NCBI RefSeq assembly: GCF_913775425.1
Contig: NZ_CAJYIS010000057.1
Span: 1-64,000, forward strand
DNA: 64,000 nt
Direction: 5' to 3'
DNA from: an uncultured Enterococcus sp.
GTDB taxonomy: Bacteria > Bacillota > Bacilli > Lactobacillales > Enterococcaceae
Positions 20,140-29,233 of this stretch are shown here, in pieces. The notes under the pieces are model-generated. The model did not search any database, had not been told where the DNA came from, and saw only the letters and a list, made by a program, of their open reading frames with translations. How positions within the stretch are numbered: position 1 is the stretch's first letter; every line of letters begins with the position of its first letter. The translations under genes were made by a program, and so were the position numbers.

Positions 20140-22890
20140 ATGCTGCATTATAAAAAAGAAAAAGAAATGATTTTAGAGGAATTTTCAGTAGATCCAACGA
20201 CCGGATTATCGCAAAAACAAGTACTTAATCAACGTGAACTTTATGGGGAAAATAAATTACCAGAAGAGGCAGAAGATCCATATTGGAAAGTCTTTTTGAA
20301 AAATTTTAAAGAACCGATTGTGATCGTCTTACTTGGTGCGGTCGTATTATCATTTTTAAGCTCTTATTATGCGTTTAATATCCAAAATGATCCAAAACAC
20401 GGTGTGGAAGCTCTCTATGAAGCGATCGCGATCTTGATTTTGATTTTGATTAATGCTTGTTTAGGTTTTTGGCAAGAAATTAGTGCTCGAAAAAGCTTAA
20501 ATGCGTTAAAGGAGATGAATAATCGACAAACAACCGTGTTGCGCGATGGAAACTGGGAGAAAATCTTAGCAAATGAATTAGTAGTAGGAGACATTGTACG
20601 TGCGCAAGTCGGGGATTTCGTTGAGGCCGACGTTCGATGGATCGAGGCGAATGAATTACAAGTCATCGAATCACACCTAACTGGTGAAGCAGATGCGATT
20701 CAAAAGACGACTGAGGTTATTAGTGAAACGGTTGAAGTCGGGGATCGTATCAATATGGGATTTTCAGGGTCGACTGTATCTAACGGCCAAGGTGTCGGAG
20801 TCGTTGTGGGAGTCGGAAAAGATACGGAACTAGGAAATATTGCCCAATTGATCCAATCAGTTGGATCAAAAAAATCTCCACTACAAAATACAGTCAGCCA
20901 ATTGACCAAAACGTTGATGCTGATTTCAGGCGGGATCGTGGTATTAACGTTTATCGTAGGCATCATTCGTGCTGGTGAATTTAGTATCGATTCGATTACT
21001 TCTGTTTTGTCGACATCGATTGCTTTAGCAGTCGCATCGATTCCTGATGCATTGCCTGCTGTTTTGTCGATCGTCTTGACGATCGGTGCTGCGAAAATGG
21101 CGAAAAATAAAGGCCTGATCAAATCACTAACGAGCGTGGAAACATTAGGTGGTACTTCTTATATTTGTTCAGATAAAACTGGAACATTAACAAAAAATGA
21201 AATGACGGTCGTTAAATTTACAGCGAACGGAACTTCTTATGATGTAACGGGTCTAGGCTATGCGCCAAAAGGGTCAATCGAAACTTTAGCAGCACAACCG
21301 ACAAATGCACAACCGTTCTTATATGGAGCTGTTTTATGTAATGAAGCAACAGTGAAAAACGTCGCTGGTGAATACAAACCTTTTGGAAATCCTACTGAAG
21401 TTGCGTTGACTGTTTTGGGACAAAAAGCTGATGTACAAAAAGATGCATTATTGCGCGATCAAACAATCGTGCGTACGTTACCTTTTACAAGTGATCGTAA
21501 GATGATGAGTGTCGTGATAGAAAATCAAGATGGCTACATGTTGTATACGAAAGGTGCACCTGATGTTGTCTTAAATAAAAGCCAAGGTGTGCTGATCGAA
21601 GATGAAATCGATACGTCAGCACAAGCAAAAACAGATTTTAATACCATCGTAGAAGACTATGCAGAGCAAGCGCTACGTACGTTAGCTGTAGCGTATCGTC
21701 CATTAACAAAAGCACAAGCAATGGATGCGAGCGTAGCAGAATTAGAGCAAGAGTTGATTTTAACTGGAGTAGCAGGGATTATCGATCCTGCCCGTGAAGA
21801 AGTCAAAGAATCAATCAAGACCTTACACGAAGCCAATGTAGAAGTCGTGATGATCACAGGTGATCATGAGAAAACAGCACGAGCAATTGCTTACGAATTA
21901 GGCATCGTAAAGGATAAAGAAGCACCAGTTATTAAAGGTGTCGAATTAGAAGAGATGACAGATGAAGAATTGTTTGAAAAAGTCAAATCAACGAATGTTT
22001 ATGCGCGTGTGTCACCTGAACATAAACAACGAATCGTCAAACAATTACAAGCGCATGGTCAAGTCGTTGCGATGACAGGTGATGGGGTCAATGATGCTCC
22101 AGCATTACGTGTAGCAGATATCGGGATCGCAATGGGGATTGCCGGAACCGAAGTAACAAAAGATTCGGCAGATTTAATTTTGTTAGATGATAAATTTACG
22201 ACGATCGAAAAATCCGTCCAAAGTGGTCGAACGATTTATGGAAATATCAAAAACTTTATGCGTCACGAATTAACGACAAATGTCGCTGAAGTTTTATCAT
22301 TATTGATTGGTCTGTTCTTCTTTACGCATACGATTGGAAACGTTCCTGGAACGACGCCTGTACTGACAGCTTTGATGGTCTTGTGGGTCAATATGGTTAG
22401 TGATGCCGTTCCATCATTTTCGTTAGGATATGATGTAGCGGAATCGGATATCATGAAAGAGCAACCACGTGATCCAAAAGAATCAGTATTGGCCAATTAT
22501 ACATGGTCTCGGGTATTGATTCGTGGGACAGTCATGGGACTTGTGGTATTTGCAGCCTTTTATCTAGCCGCAAAAGCTGGAATGTCAGCAAATGAAGCAC
22601 AAACAGTCGCATTCTTGACTCTAGTTTATGGTCAGTTATGGCATGTTTTTGATGCTCGAAGTTCAAAAACGCTATTTAGACGAAATCCATTTGGGAATCC
22701 TCGTTTGATTGCTGCCGTTGCTTTTGCTGCGATTTCTTCATTCCTGGTAACGATTATTCCATTCTTTAATACCGTCATGGGAACAGCGCCATTAACTTTC
22801 CCAATTTATCTTATGGTTATTTTTATTCCAGCCTTACCAACCTTTATCTTATCTGGAATCAAAGAAATGTTTGGCATCAAAATTTGGTAA
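20140..22890 (+). CDS. Cation-translocating P-type ATPase (calcium-type)
   Basis: CSDKTGTLTKNEMTVVKF, TGDGVNDAPAL, VGDFVEADVRW; start chosen at ATG 20140 (track start 20095 lies inside the hairpin region). Confidence 0.93.
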   Translation: MLHYKKEKEMILEEFSVDPTTGLSQKQVLNQRELYGENKLPEEAEDPYWKVFLKNFKEPIVIVLLGAVVLSFLSSYYAFNIQNDPKHGVEALYEAIAILILILINACLGFWQEISARKSLNALKEMNNRQTTVLRDGNWEKILANELVVGDIVRAQVGDFVEADVRWIEANELQVIESHLTGEADAIQKTTEVISETVEVGDRINMGFSGSTVSNGQGVGVVVGVGKDTELGNIAQLIQSVGSKKSPLQNTVSQLTKTLMLISGGIVVLTFIVGIIRAGEFSIDSITSVLSTSIALAVASIPDALPAVLSIVLTIGAAKMAKNKGLIKSLTSVETLGGTSYICSDKTGTLTKNEMTVVKFTANGTSYDVTGLGYAPKGSIETLAAQPTNAQPFLYGAVLCNEATVKNVAGEYKPFGNPTEVALTVLGQKADVQKDALLRDQTIVRTLPFTSDRKMMSVVIENQDGYMLYTKGAPDVVLNKSQGVLIEDEIDTSAQAKTDFNTIVEDYAEQALRTLAVAYRPLTKAQAMDASVAELEQELILTGVAGIIDPAREEVKESIKTLHEANVEVVMITGDHEKTARAIAYELGIVKDKEAPVIKGVELEEMTDEELFEKVKSTNVYARVSPEHKQRIVKQLQAHGQVVAMTGDGVNDAPALRVADIGIAMGIAGTEVTKDSADLILLDDKFTTIEKSVQSGRTIYGNIKNFMRHELTTNVAEVLSLLIGLFFFTHTIGNVPGTTPVLTALMVLWVNMVSDAVPSFSLGYDVAESDIMKEQPRDPKESVLANYTWSRVLIRGTVMGLVVFAAFYLAAKAGMSANEAQTVAFLTLVYGQLWHVFDARSSKTLFRRNPFGNPRLIAAVAFAAISSFLVTIIPFFNTVMGTAPLTFPIYLMVIFIPALPTFILSGIKEMFGIKIW

Positions 22891-22898
22891 AGAGTTTA

Positions 22899-22933
22899 AG
22901 AAGAGACAAGGAAACTTGTTTCTTCTTTTTTTC
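22899..22933 (+). terminator. Intrinsic terminator
   Basis: AAGAAGAGACAAG-GAAA-CTTGTTTCTTCTTTTTTT. Confidence 0.8.
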
Positions 22934-22983
22934 GATTTTGATTTTTGTTATAGTATAGACATTATAAAAAAAGGAGTAAGAAT

Positions 22984-24318
22984 GTGAAAAACGTTCGTCG
23001 TAAAAAAAGAAAAGCATTCCACTTTTCACCAGCAGAAATTATTACCGGAACCTTTTTAGGATTGATCGTATTAGGAGCGATTCTATTGTCTTTACCTATA
23101 AGTAATCAACAAGAAATCTTAGCACCGATCGATGCATTATTTATTGCAACATCAGCCATTTGTGTTACAGGGTTATCGCCATTATTGATCGACCAACAAT
23201 TTACACTATTTGGGCAAAGTATCTTACTGATACTGATTGAAATCGGTGGCTTAGGATTTATGTCGATTCCGATTTTTATTTATTTTGTTGGTAAAAAACG
23301 GATCCATTTAAGTACGCGTCTTATTTTACGTGAGTCCATGAATATGGAGAGTCGTTCCGGAGAAGTGAAATTAGCTTTAGCTATTTTAAAAATCGCCGGA
23401 AGTATCCAGTTTTTAGGAATTGTATTATTGGCTACCCGTTTTGTTCCAAAATATGGAATCAAGACCGGGTTGTGGTATAGTTTATTTCATGCGATTTCAA
23501 GTTTTTGTAATGCGGGATTTGATTTGTTTGGGACGAGTTTGATCGGCTTTAAAGCAGACCCAATCGTGTTATTGACCATCGGCTTTTTGATTATCGCAGG
23601 AGGCTTGGGCTTTTTAGTTTGGCTAGATATCTTACAGTGGCCACGTAAAAAACTAAGTTTACATAGTCATTTAGCACTGAGAATGACTGGCTTTTTACTC
23701 ATTTTAGGATGGGGGTTGTTTTACGTGATCCAACCTGAAAAAAATGGTTGGATCAGAGCATTAGATGCGTTCTTCTTAAGTGTGACACCACGTACAGCAG
23801 GATTTTTCACGTTAGATTATGCAACGATGGCGCAATCGGGGTTGATGTTGACGATGATGCTGATGTTCATTGGTGGAACATCGGGTTCAACTGCAGGTGG
23901 ATTGAAAACTACGACCTTAGCTGTGTTATTTGCTAAAGTGCGTTCGCTGTTTCGCGGACGTACGCGCACGGAGATTTCAGGACGTACGATTAGAGAATTA
24001 GCAGTTGCTAAAGCGATGACGCTTTTCTTTTTAGGACTTGCAATCTGTACCTTTAGTATCTTTTTGTTGACGTTTACTGAAACAGCTTCTCAAGAAACGA
24101 TCGTAGCCCTAGCCTTTGAAGCGATCTCCGCCTTTGGAACAGTGGGATTGACTATGGGGATCACGGCTGATTTGAGTGTAGTGGGTAAATTGATCATTAT
24201 CAGTTTAATGTTTATTGGTCGAGTTGGAATTTTAACGATTTTGTATTCACTCTCTAGAAAAACCTATCAACAAGAAGTAAAAATCAAGTATCCAGAAGAA
24301 TCCGTTTTATTAGGCTAG
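22984..24318 (+). CDS. TrkH/KtrB family potassium transporter membrane subunit
   Basis: Pore-loop motifs SAICVTGLSPL, SSFCNAGFDLFG, TPRTAGFFTLD; GTG start. Confidence 0.92.
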   Translation: MKNVRRKKRKAFHFSPAEIITGTFLGLIVLGAILLSLPISNQQEILAPIDALFIATSAICVTGLSPLLIDQQFTLFGQSILLILIEIGGLGFMSIPIFIYFVGKKRIHLSTRLILRESMNMESRSGEVKLALAILKIAGSIQFLGIVLLATRFVPKYGIKTGLWYSLFHAISSFCNAGFDLFGTSLIGFKADPIVLLTIGFLIIAGGLGFLVWLDILQWPRKKLSLHSHLALRMTGFLLILGWGLFYVIQPEKNGWIRALDAFFLSVTPRTAGFFTLDYATMAQSGLMLTMMLMFIGGTSGSTAGGLKTTTLAVLFAKVRSLFRGRTRTEISGRTIRELAVAKAMTLFFLGLAICTFSIFLLTFTETASQETIVALAFEAISAFGTVGLTMGITADLSVVGKLIIISLMFIGRVGILTILYSLSRKTYQQEVKIKYPEESVLLG

Positions 24319-24375
24319 TTTAAATTGGTCAAATAGCTGAAATTTTTTTATACTAACAAGTAAGGGGTGAGAAAC

Positions 24376-24564
24376 ATGCTAACAACAGGAGTGATTATCT
24401 TTTTTATTGGGTTGTTCTTTTTAGCCGCAGCAGGGATCAATTATCGCTGGCGTGCCTTTACCAATAAAAAAGCATGGAATGGAATCGCCGTTCCGTTTAC
24501 GATCATTGGCTTGATTATTTTTGTGATCGGTCTAGTAATCATTTATATCAATTATCCACAATAA
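24376..24564 (+). CDS. Small hypothetical membrane protein
   Basis: Two predicted TM segments; RBS aagggg. Confidence 0.6.
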   Translation: MLTTGVIIFFIGLFFLAAAGINYRWRAFTNKKAWNGIAVPFTIIGLIIFVIGLVIIYINYPQ

Positions 24565-24593
24565 AAAAAGTCGCTAGTTTAGCGGCTTTTTTA
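24565..24593 (+). terminator. Intrinsic terminator
   Basis: AGTCGCTAGTTTAGCGGCTTTTTT. Confidence 0.75.
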
Positions 24594-24775
24594 TTTGTTC
24601 AATGAACTATCACTCTTTACAGGTCGCCTTACAAAATTGTTCGGAAATCATCACTGAAAATTATAGATGACATTTTTGATACAAAGTATTATTGGTTTTA
24701 GATAAAAGTTATTTCATGAACAATTTATGTAGCAGGGTTACTACATAGAAGCGTAAATTTAGGGAGGCCAAAAAA

Positions 24776-27343
24776 ATGAGGACTAAAAAAATTTGGATTT
24801 TTTTTATTTCAGTATTTAGTGCTATTTTATTTATAAATAGTTCAACAACGTCTGCTCATGCAGCAGCGAAGCCGTTAGGTCAGTTTTATGGTGGAGATAA
24901 TATCGATTTAGGTGTTTACATAAAAACAAAACAATTTAAATTCTATACGTGGACGATATGTGGGGACCATAGCTTGATGCCACCAGACGACGATAGAAGT
25001 TATCCAGTAACGTATGATCAGTATGATCTGTATGAGGGGATCTCGCAATTTAAAAATCGTAAAAATTCTGGCCCAGAATTATTTAAATCTAAAGATAAGA
25101 TTGTTGCTTCTTGGTTTGCGTTAAGTTTAGATAGCGATGTATTAATGGATTACTATAGAGATAGTTTTTTTGGTGGTAAAACACCGAATGACGTGGAAAA
25201 AAGTTCGTTTGAAACATATAAAAAAATACAACCTTATTTTAGTCAGGGGAAAGAAGAAAACTTTATCTATAATTCTGCTCAGAGTATCTCTTGGGCATAT
25301 ACTAATCCAGGTAGGGTTACTTTTGGTCAATATTATAAAAAAACGCCGTACAGTCAAAAGGCCTATGATTTTAGTAAATCATTCCCGATTCCTGAAGAGA
25401 CTGCTCGCGGATTGAATATAAGAATTGTTGATCAATCAGGTGCAGAAGTCAATAATCAAAATCCTCTAAAGGTAGATTCATCAACTCTTCTTACGGATCC
25501 TTTTCAGTTAACAGGTACCACTAAAGAATATCCAGTTCGAGCAGATCTAACGGGGATGCCTTATACAATTATTGATGCTTCAGGAAAAACGTTAAAAAAT
25601 TATGCTTCTACTGCAGATAAAGCAAGTGGTAAAATCTACAATTATCTTTTACCAGGTCAAGAATACCGAGTAAAAGTCAATGTAGGAACAAATCTACAAA
25701 GTATTCCTAATTTAAATCTGAGTTATCTACGATTAAAAGAAGCCTATTATTATTTGCCAGTAGCTTATAGCGATGGGAACTATAATGACTTTCAACATAT
25801 GTTAGGGTGGAAAATTGAAAAAGTAGATCTATCGATTCTTTTCAAAGTTGAAGTTAAAGAAACACAAGTCGAAGGCGAGAAAAAATGGCAGGATTACAAT
25901 AATAAATTTAATACTCGACCAGATAAAATTACCATCAATTTATTAAAAGATGGTCAGGTTTATAAACAGCAAGAAGTCAGTAAAGAAACCAATTGGAAGT
26001 ATCAATTTGAGCACTTGCCACTTGGTCCTACCTATACGATCACAGAAGAACCTGTTACAGGTTATACGCCAACGATCGTCGGAAACGATATTACGAATAC
26101 CTATGTGAATACAGAAAAAATTAATAAAACTGGACACAAAATTTGGGAGGATTTAGACAATCAGTACAATACACGTCCAGATCATTTGACGTTTGTGTTG
26201 TATCAAAATGACAAAGCAATCGATCGTCAAACAGTAAAACCGGATGCATCTGGAAATTGGAGTTATGCCTTTAATGATTTGCCTAAATATGATGAAAATG
26301 GCGACGAATATAAATATAGAGTCAGTGAAGTTCAAGTAGGTGGGTATAGTACATCTACAAAAACGGATGCGAATGGTGTTAACTTTGTCAATAAACTTAG
26401 ATTAACGGATGTAACTGGTGAGAAAAAATGGAATGATTTAAATAATCAGTACCAACTTCGTCCGGAAAAAATTATAGTTCGGTTGTATCAGAATGATAAA
26501 GAATTTGCTCATCAAGAAGTCAGTTCGCAAACGAATTGGACGTATCATTTCTCAAATCTTCCATTACAAGATAAAAGCGGGAAAAACTATACGTATACCG
26601 TAAACGAAGATCAAGTTTCAGGTTATGAAGCCGTAATCGATGGAACGACAATCACAAATAATCTATTACTGACTGTGATTAAGGGTGAGAAAAAATGGGA
26701 TGACCAAAATAATGCTGCAAATCTCCGACCGACACAAATTGTAGTTGAATTATTACAAAATGGTACGAAAATTAAAGAACAAATCGTCAAAGCAGATAGT
26801 AATGGCAGCTGGTCTTATACCTTCGATAATTTATTAAAACAAGATCAAAATGGGAAAGATTATGTGTATACCGTAAATGAACAAAAAGTTCCTTATTATA
26901 CAACAACAATTGATGGAACAAAGATTACAAATACATTGAAATTGACGGAAATAAAAGGCGAAAAACACTGGATTGATAGCGATAATCAAGCAGGAATGCG
27001 ACCAAAAGAAATCACGATTTGGCTAGTTCGTGAGGGAAAACGGCTTGAAAAGCAAGTGATCCGAGCAGGAAATAATGGGAAATGGACTTATGGGTTTATC
27101 AATCTTCCAATAAATGACGAAAATGGAAAAACCTACACGTATACTATAGAAGAAGAACCTGTAGATAATTATACAACTGCAATTGATGGGACAACGATTA
27201 TCAATACATTTAAATCAAATGGTGTGTTACCGGATACTGGCGGACGTTATAAACAATCGATGATCTATGTAGGACTTGCAATCGTTATTGTTGCAGTTAT
27301 TAGTGGTATTATTTATGTGGTGAAATCTCGTAAAGAATGGTAA
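24776..27343 (+). CDS. LPXTG-anchored surface protein, thioester-domain-like N-terminus and five Cna_B-type repeats
   Basis: Signal peptide; five repeats starting GEKKWQDYNN/GHKIWEDLDN/GEKKWNDLNN/GEKKWDDQNN/GEKHWIDSDN; C-terminal LPDTGG, TM, KSRKEW. Confidence 0.9.
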   Translation: MRTKKIWIFFISVFSAILFINSSTTSAHAAAKPLGQFYGGDNIDLGVYIKTKQFKFYTWTICGDHSLMPPDDDRSYPVTYDQYDLYEGISQFKNRKNSGPELFKSKDKIVASWFALSLDSDVLMDYYRDSFFGGKTPNDVEKSSFETYKKIQPYFSQGKEENFIYNSAQSISWAYTNPGRVTFGQYYKKTPYSQKAYDFSKSFPIPEETARGLNIRIVDQSGAEVNNQNPLKVDSSTLLTDPFQLTGTTKEYPVRADLTGMPYTIIDASGKTLKNYASTADKASGKIYNYLLPGQEYRVKVNVGTNLQSIPNLNLSYLRLKEAYYYLPVAYSDGNYNDFQHMLGWKIEKVDLSILFKVEVKETQVEGEKKWQDYNNKFNTRPDKITINLLKDGQVYKQQEVSKETNWKYQFEHLPLGPTYTITEEPVTGYTPTIVGNDITNTYVNTEKINKTGHKIWEDLDNQYNTRPDHLTFVLYQNDKAIDRQTVKPDASGNWSYAFNDLPKYDENGDEYKYRVSEVQVGGYSTSTKTDANGVNFVNKLRLTDVTGEKKWNDLNNQYQLRPEKIIVRLYQNDKEFAHQEVSSQTNWTYHFSNLPLQDKSGKNYTYTVNEDQVSGYEAVIDGTTITNNLLLTVIKGEKKWDDQNNAANLRPTQIVVELLQNGTKIKEQIVKADSNGSWSYTFDNLLKQDQNGKDYVYTVNEQKVPYYTTTIDGTKITNTLKLTEIKGEKHWIDSDNQAGMRPKEITIWLVREGKRLEKQVIRAGNNGKWTYGFINLPINDENGKTYTYTIEEEPVDNYTTAIDGTTIINTFKSNGVLPDTGGRYKQSMIYVGLAIVIVAVISGIIYVVKSRKEW

Positions 27344-27349
27344 TGAAAA

Positions 27350-27387
27350 TAGAGGGGATGACAGAAGACTGTCATTCCCTCTTATTT
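27350..27387 (+). terminator. Intrinsic terminator
   Basis: GAGGGGATGACAG-AAGA-CTGTCATTCCCTC then TT-rich. Confidence 0.7.
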
Positions 27388-27390
27388 GTA

Positions 27391-28119
27391 TCATAAAAGT
27401 GGCAAGATCCAATTAGCCCACATCCAACTAAACGGTAAAATGAGGATCATTGCTGGAATCATATCGGCAGTGGGAAACATTTTGACTTTAATGATTCGAA
27501 AACCGGTTGCAATCATTAAAACGCCACCGCATGCTTTAAAGTCTAAGATCATTTCGGGTGTAGTAAGGGGGAAAATAAATTTAGCTAGTGAAAATAGCGC
27601 AAAGAAAATGATGAATTGAGGAACTACGATCAATGACACCACAAATCCAAGTTGACTAGCAAAAATCGCCGCTGTAAAAAAATCTAAAATCGATTTAGCG
27701 ATCAAGACAGAATGATCACCAGACATCCCGGAATCTAAGCTGCCATAAATACCTGTACCACTTGCACAAAATAGCACAATGATGGTCACTAAACTTTGGA
27801 TAAAATCATCTTGATCTAAAGCAAGCTTATCATTGTTCATAAACTTACTGATCGGTTTTTGCATCAAGATTGCACCTTTGTCGATCTTATCACCTAAATG
27901 GATCAAAAGACCAAACGCAGTACCTAATACGACCGCAAAGATCACAGCGGGCATATAGACCATTGGGGCAATCGCATACACGCCCATCGCCATGGAACAG
28001 GCGCCAAAAATCATCGTAAGTTCTAATTTAAATTTTTCAGAAACGTGTTGGCCAAATAAAGCACCTAAAATTCCACCTAAAAAAATCGCCGCTGAATTGA
28101 TTATGATTCCTAAAGGCAT
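27391..28119 (-). CDS. DUF554 family membrane protein
   Basis: MPLGIIINSAAIFLGGILGALFG start and hydrophobic architecture. Confidence 0.85.
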   Translation of the reverse strand: MPLGIIINSAAIFLGGILGALFGQHVSEKFKLELTMIFGACSMAMGVYAIAPMVYMPAVIFAVVLGTAFGLLIHLGDKIDKGAILMQKPISKFMNNDKLALDQDDFIQSLVTIIVLFCASGTGIYGSLDSGMSGDHSVLIAKSILDFFTAAIFASQLGFVVSLIVVPQFIIFFALFSLAKFIFPLTTPEMILDFKACGGVLMIATGFRIIKVKMFPTADMIPAMILILPFSWMWANWILPLL

Positions 28120-28246
28120 TGTGTCACTTCCTTTTTATTAGTCTGTGCTCATTGTAACAAGTCATGTTTCAGAACTCAATGCAAAAAAATATTGTGACCT
28201 TATTTACAGATGTTGACGAGTGAGAAAGGGTATGGTACTATTTGCG

Positions 28247-28298
28247 AGAGATTGTTACCGCTTTATTGTGGGCTATACTCTAACTTGGAGAGGGTGGG
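28247..28298 (+). promoter_or_regulatory. RAT-like element overlapping the licT Shine-Dalgarno
   Basis: AGAG-ATTGTTA-CCGC-TTTATT-GTGG-GCTATA-CTCT resembles LicT RAT; CTCT can instead pair with GGAGAGG of the SD region. Confidence 0.55.
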
Positions 28299-28302
28299 TG
28301 CG

Positions 28303-29139
28303 ATGCAGATCAAGAAAGTGATCAACAATAACATAGTCGTCTCAGAAAACACCTCCAGTCAAGAGTTGATCGTCATGGGAAAAGGTCTTGGATTTCAAAA
28401 GAAAATTGGGGATCTGATTCAAAATGATAAGATCGAGAAAGTCTATGCGATTACGACTGAATGGAATGAATCAAAGTTAGCAGAATTGCTGACAGCGATC
28501 CCACTTGAACAAATTCAAGTCGCCAATGAGATCGTAAGTTTTGCCAAAGTCTCTTTAGGAAAAGCGTTGAGTGAAAATCTCTTTTTAACGTTATCTGATC
28601 ATATTCATTTTGCATTGGAGCGTTTTGAAAAAGGGATGGAAATCAAAAATGCTCTTTTATGGGAGATCAAACGTTTTTATAATCATGAATTTTTGATTGG
28701 AAAAGAAGCGTTGCATTTGATTCATGAACGCCTAGGCGTGAAGCTTCCAGAAGATGAAGCAGGCTTTATTGCATTACATATTGTGAATGCTGAACTAACG
28801 AATTCAGATATGACGCAAGTTTCTGAAATGACGCAAACGATCCAAGCGATTTTAACGATCGTCAAATACCATTTTTCAATGGATCTTGATGAATATTCAT
28901 TAAATTATGAACGCTTTGTGACGCATTTAAAATTTTTCGTGCAACGTGTCTTTAGTGGCATTCATTTAGAAGGCGATGAAACAGCACAATTTATGTACGG
29001 GTTAAAAGAACAATATCCTAAAGAATATGCTTGTGCATGTAAAATAGGAGATTATATTCTAAAACACTTTAATCGTAAATTAGATCAAGATGAGTTGATC
29101 TATCTGACGATTCACATTAAACGAATTACGACAAAATAG
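28303..29139 (+). CDS. licT: BglG/LicT family transcription antiterminator
   Basis: MQIKKVINNNIVVSENTSSQELIVMGKGLGFQKK CAT domain and two PRDs. Confidence 0.93.
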   Translation: MQIKKVINNNIVVSENTSSQELIVMGKGLGFQKKIGDLIQNDKIEKVYAITTEWNESKLAELLTAIPLEQIQVANEIVSFAKVSLGKALSENLFLTLSDHIHFALERFEKGMEIKNALLWEIKRFYNHEFLIGKEALHLIHERLGVKLPEDEAGFIALHIVNAELTNSDMTQVSEMTQTIQAILTIVKYHFSMDLDEYSLNYERFVTHLKFFVQRVFSGIHLEGDETAQFMYGLKEQYPKEYACACKIGDYILKHFNRKLDQDELIYLTIHIKRITTK

Positions 29140-29199
29140 GATTGTTACTGTTCGGCAGGCTAGACCTAACTATGGAAAACCATAGTTGGGTCTTTTTTT
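29139..29199 (+). promoter_or_regulatory. RAT antiterminator overlapping an intrinsic terminator
   Basis: GGATTGTTACTGTTCGGCAGGCTAGACCT followed by overlapping AGACCTAACTATGG-AAAA-CCATAGTTGGGTCTTTTTTT. Confidence 0.9.
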
Positions 29200-29233
29200 A
29201 TACTTTAAGTTATTTAATTAAGGAGGAACTCAA

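Noticed and set aside
20700-21122. 140-aa antisense ORF inside the P-type ATPase gene
   Set aside because: Shadow ORF of a strongly coding sense frame, no RBS or recognisable domain.
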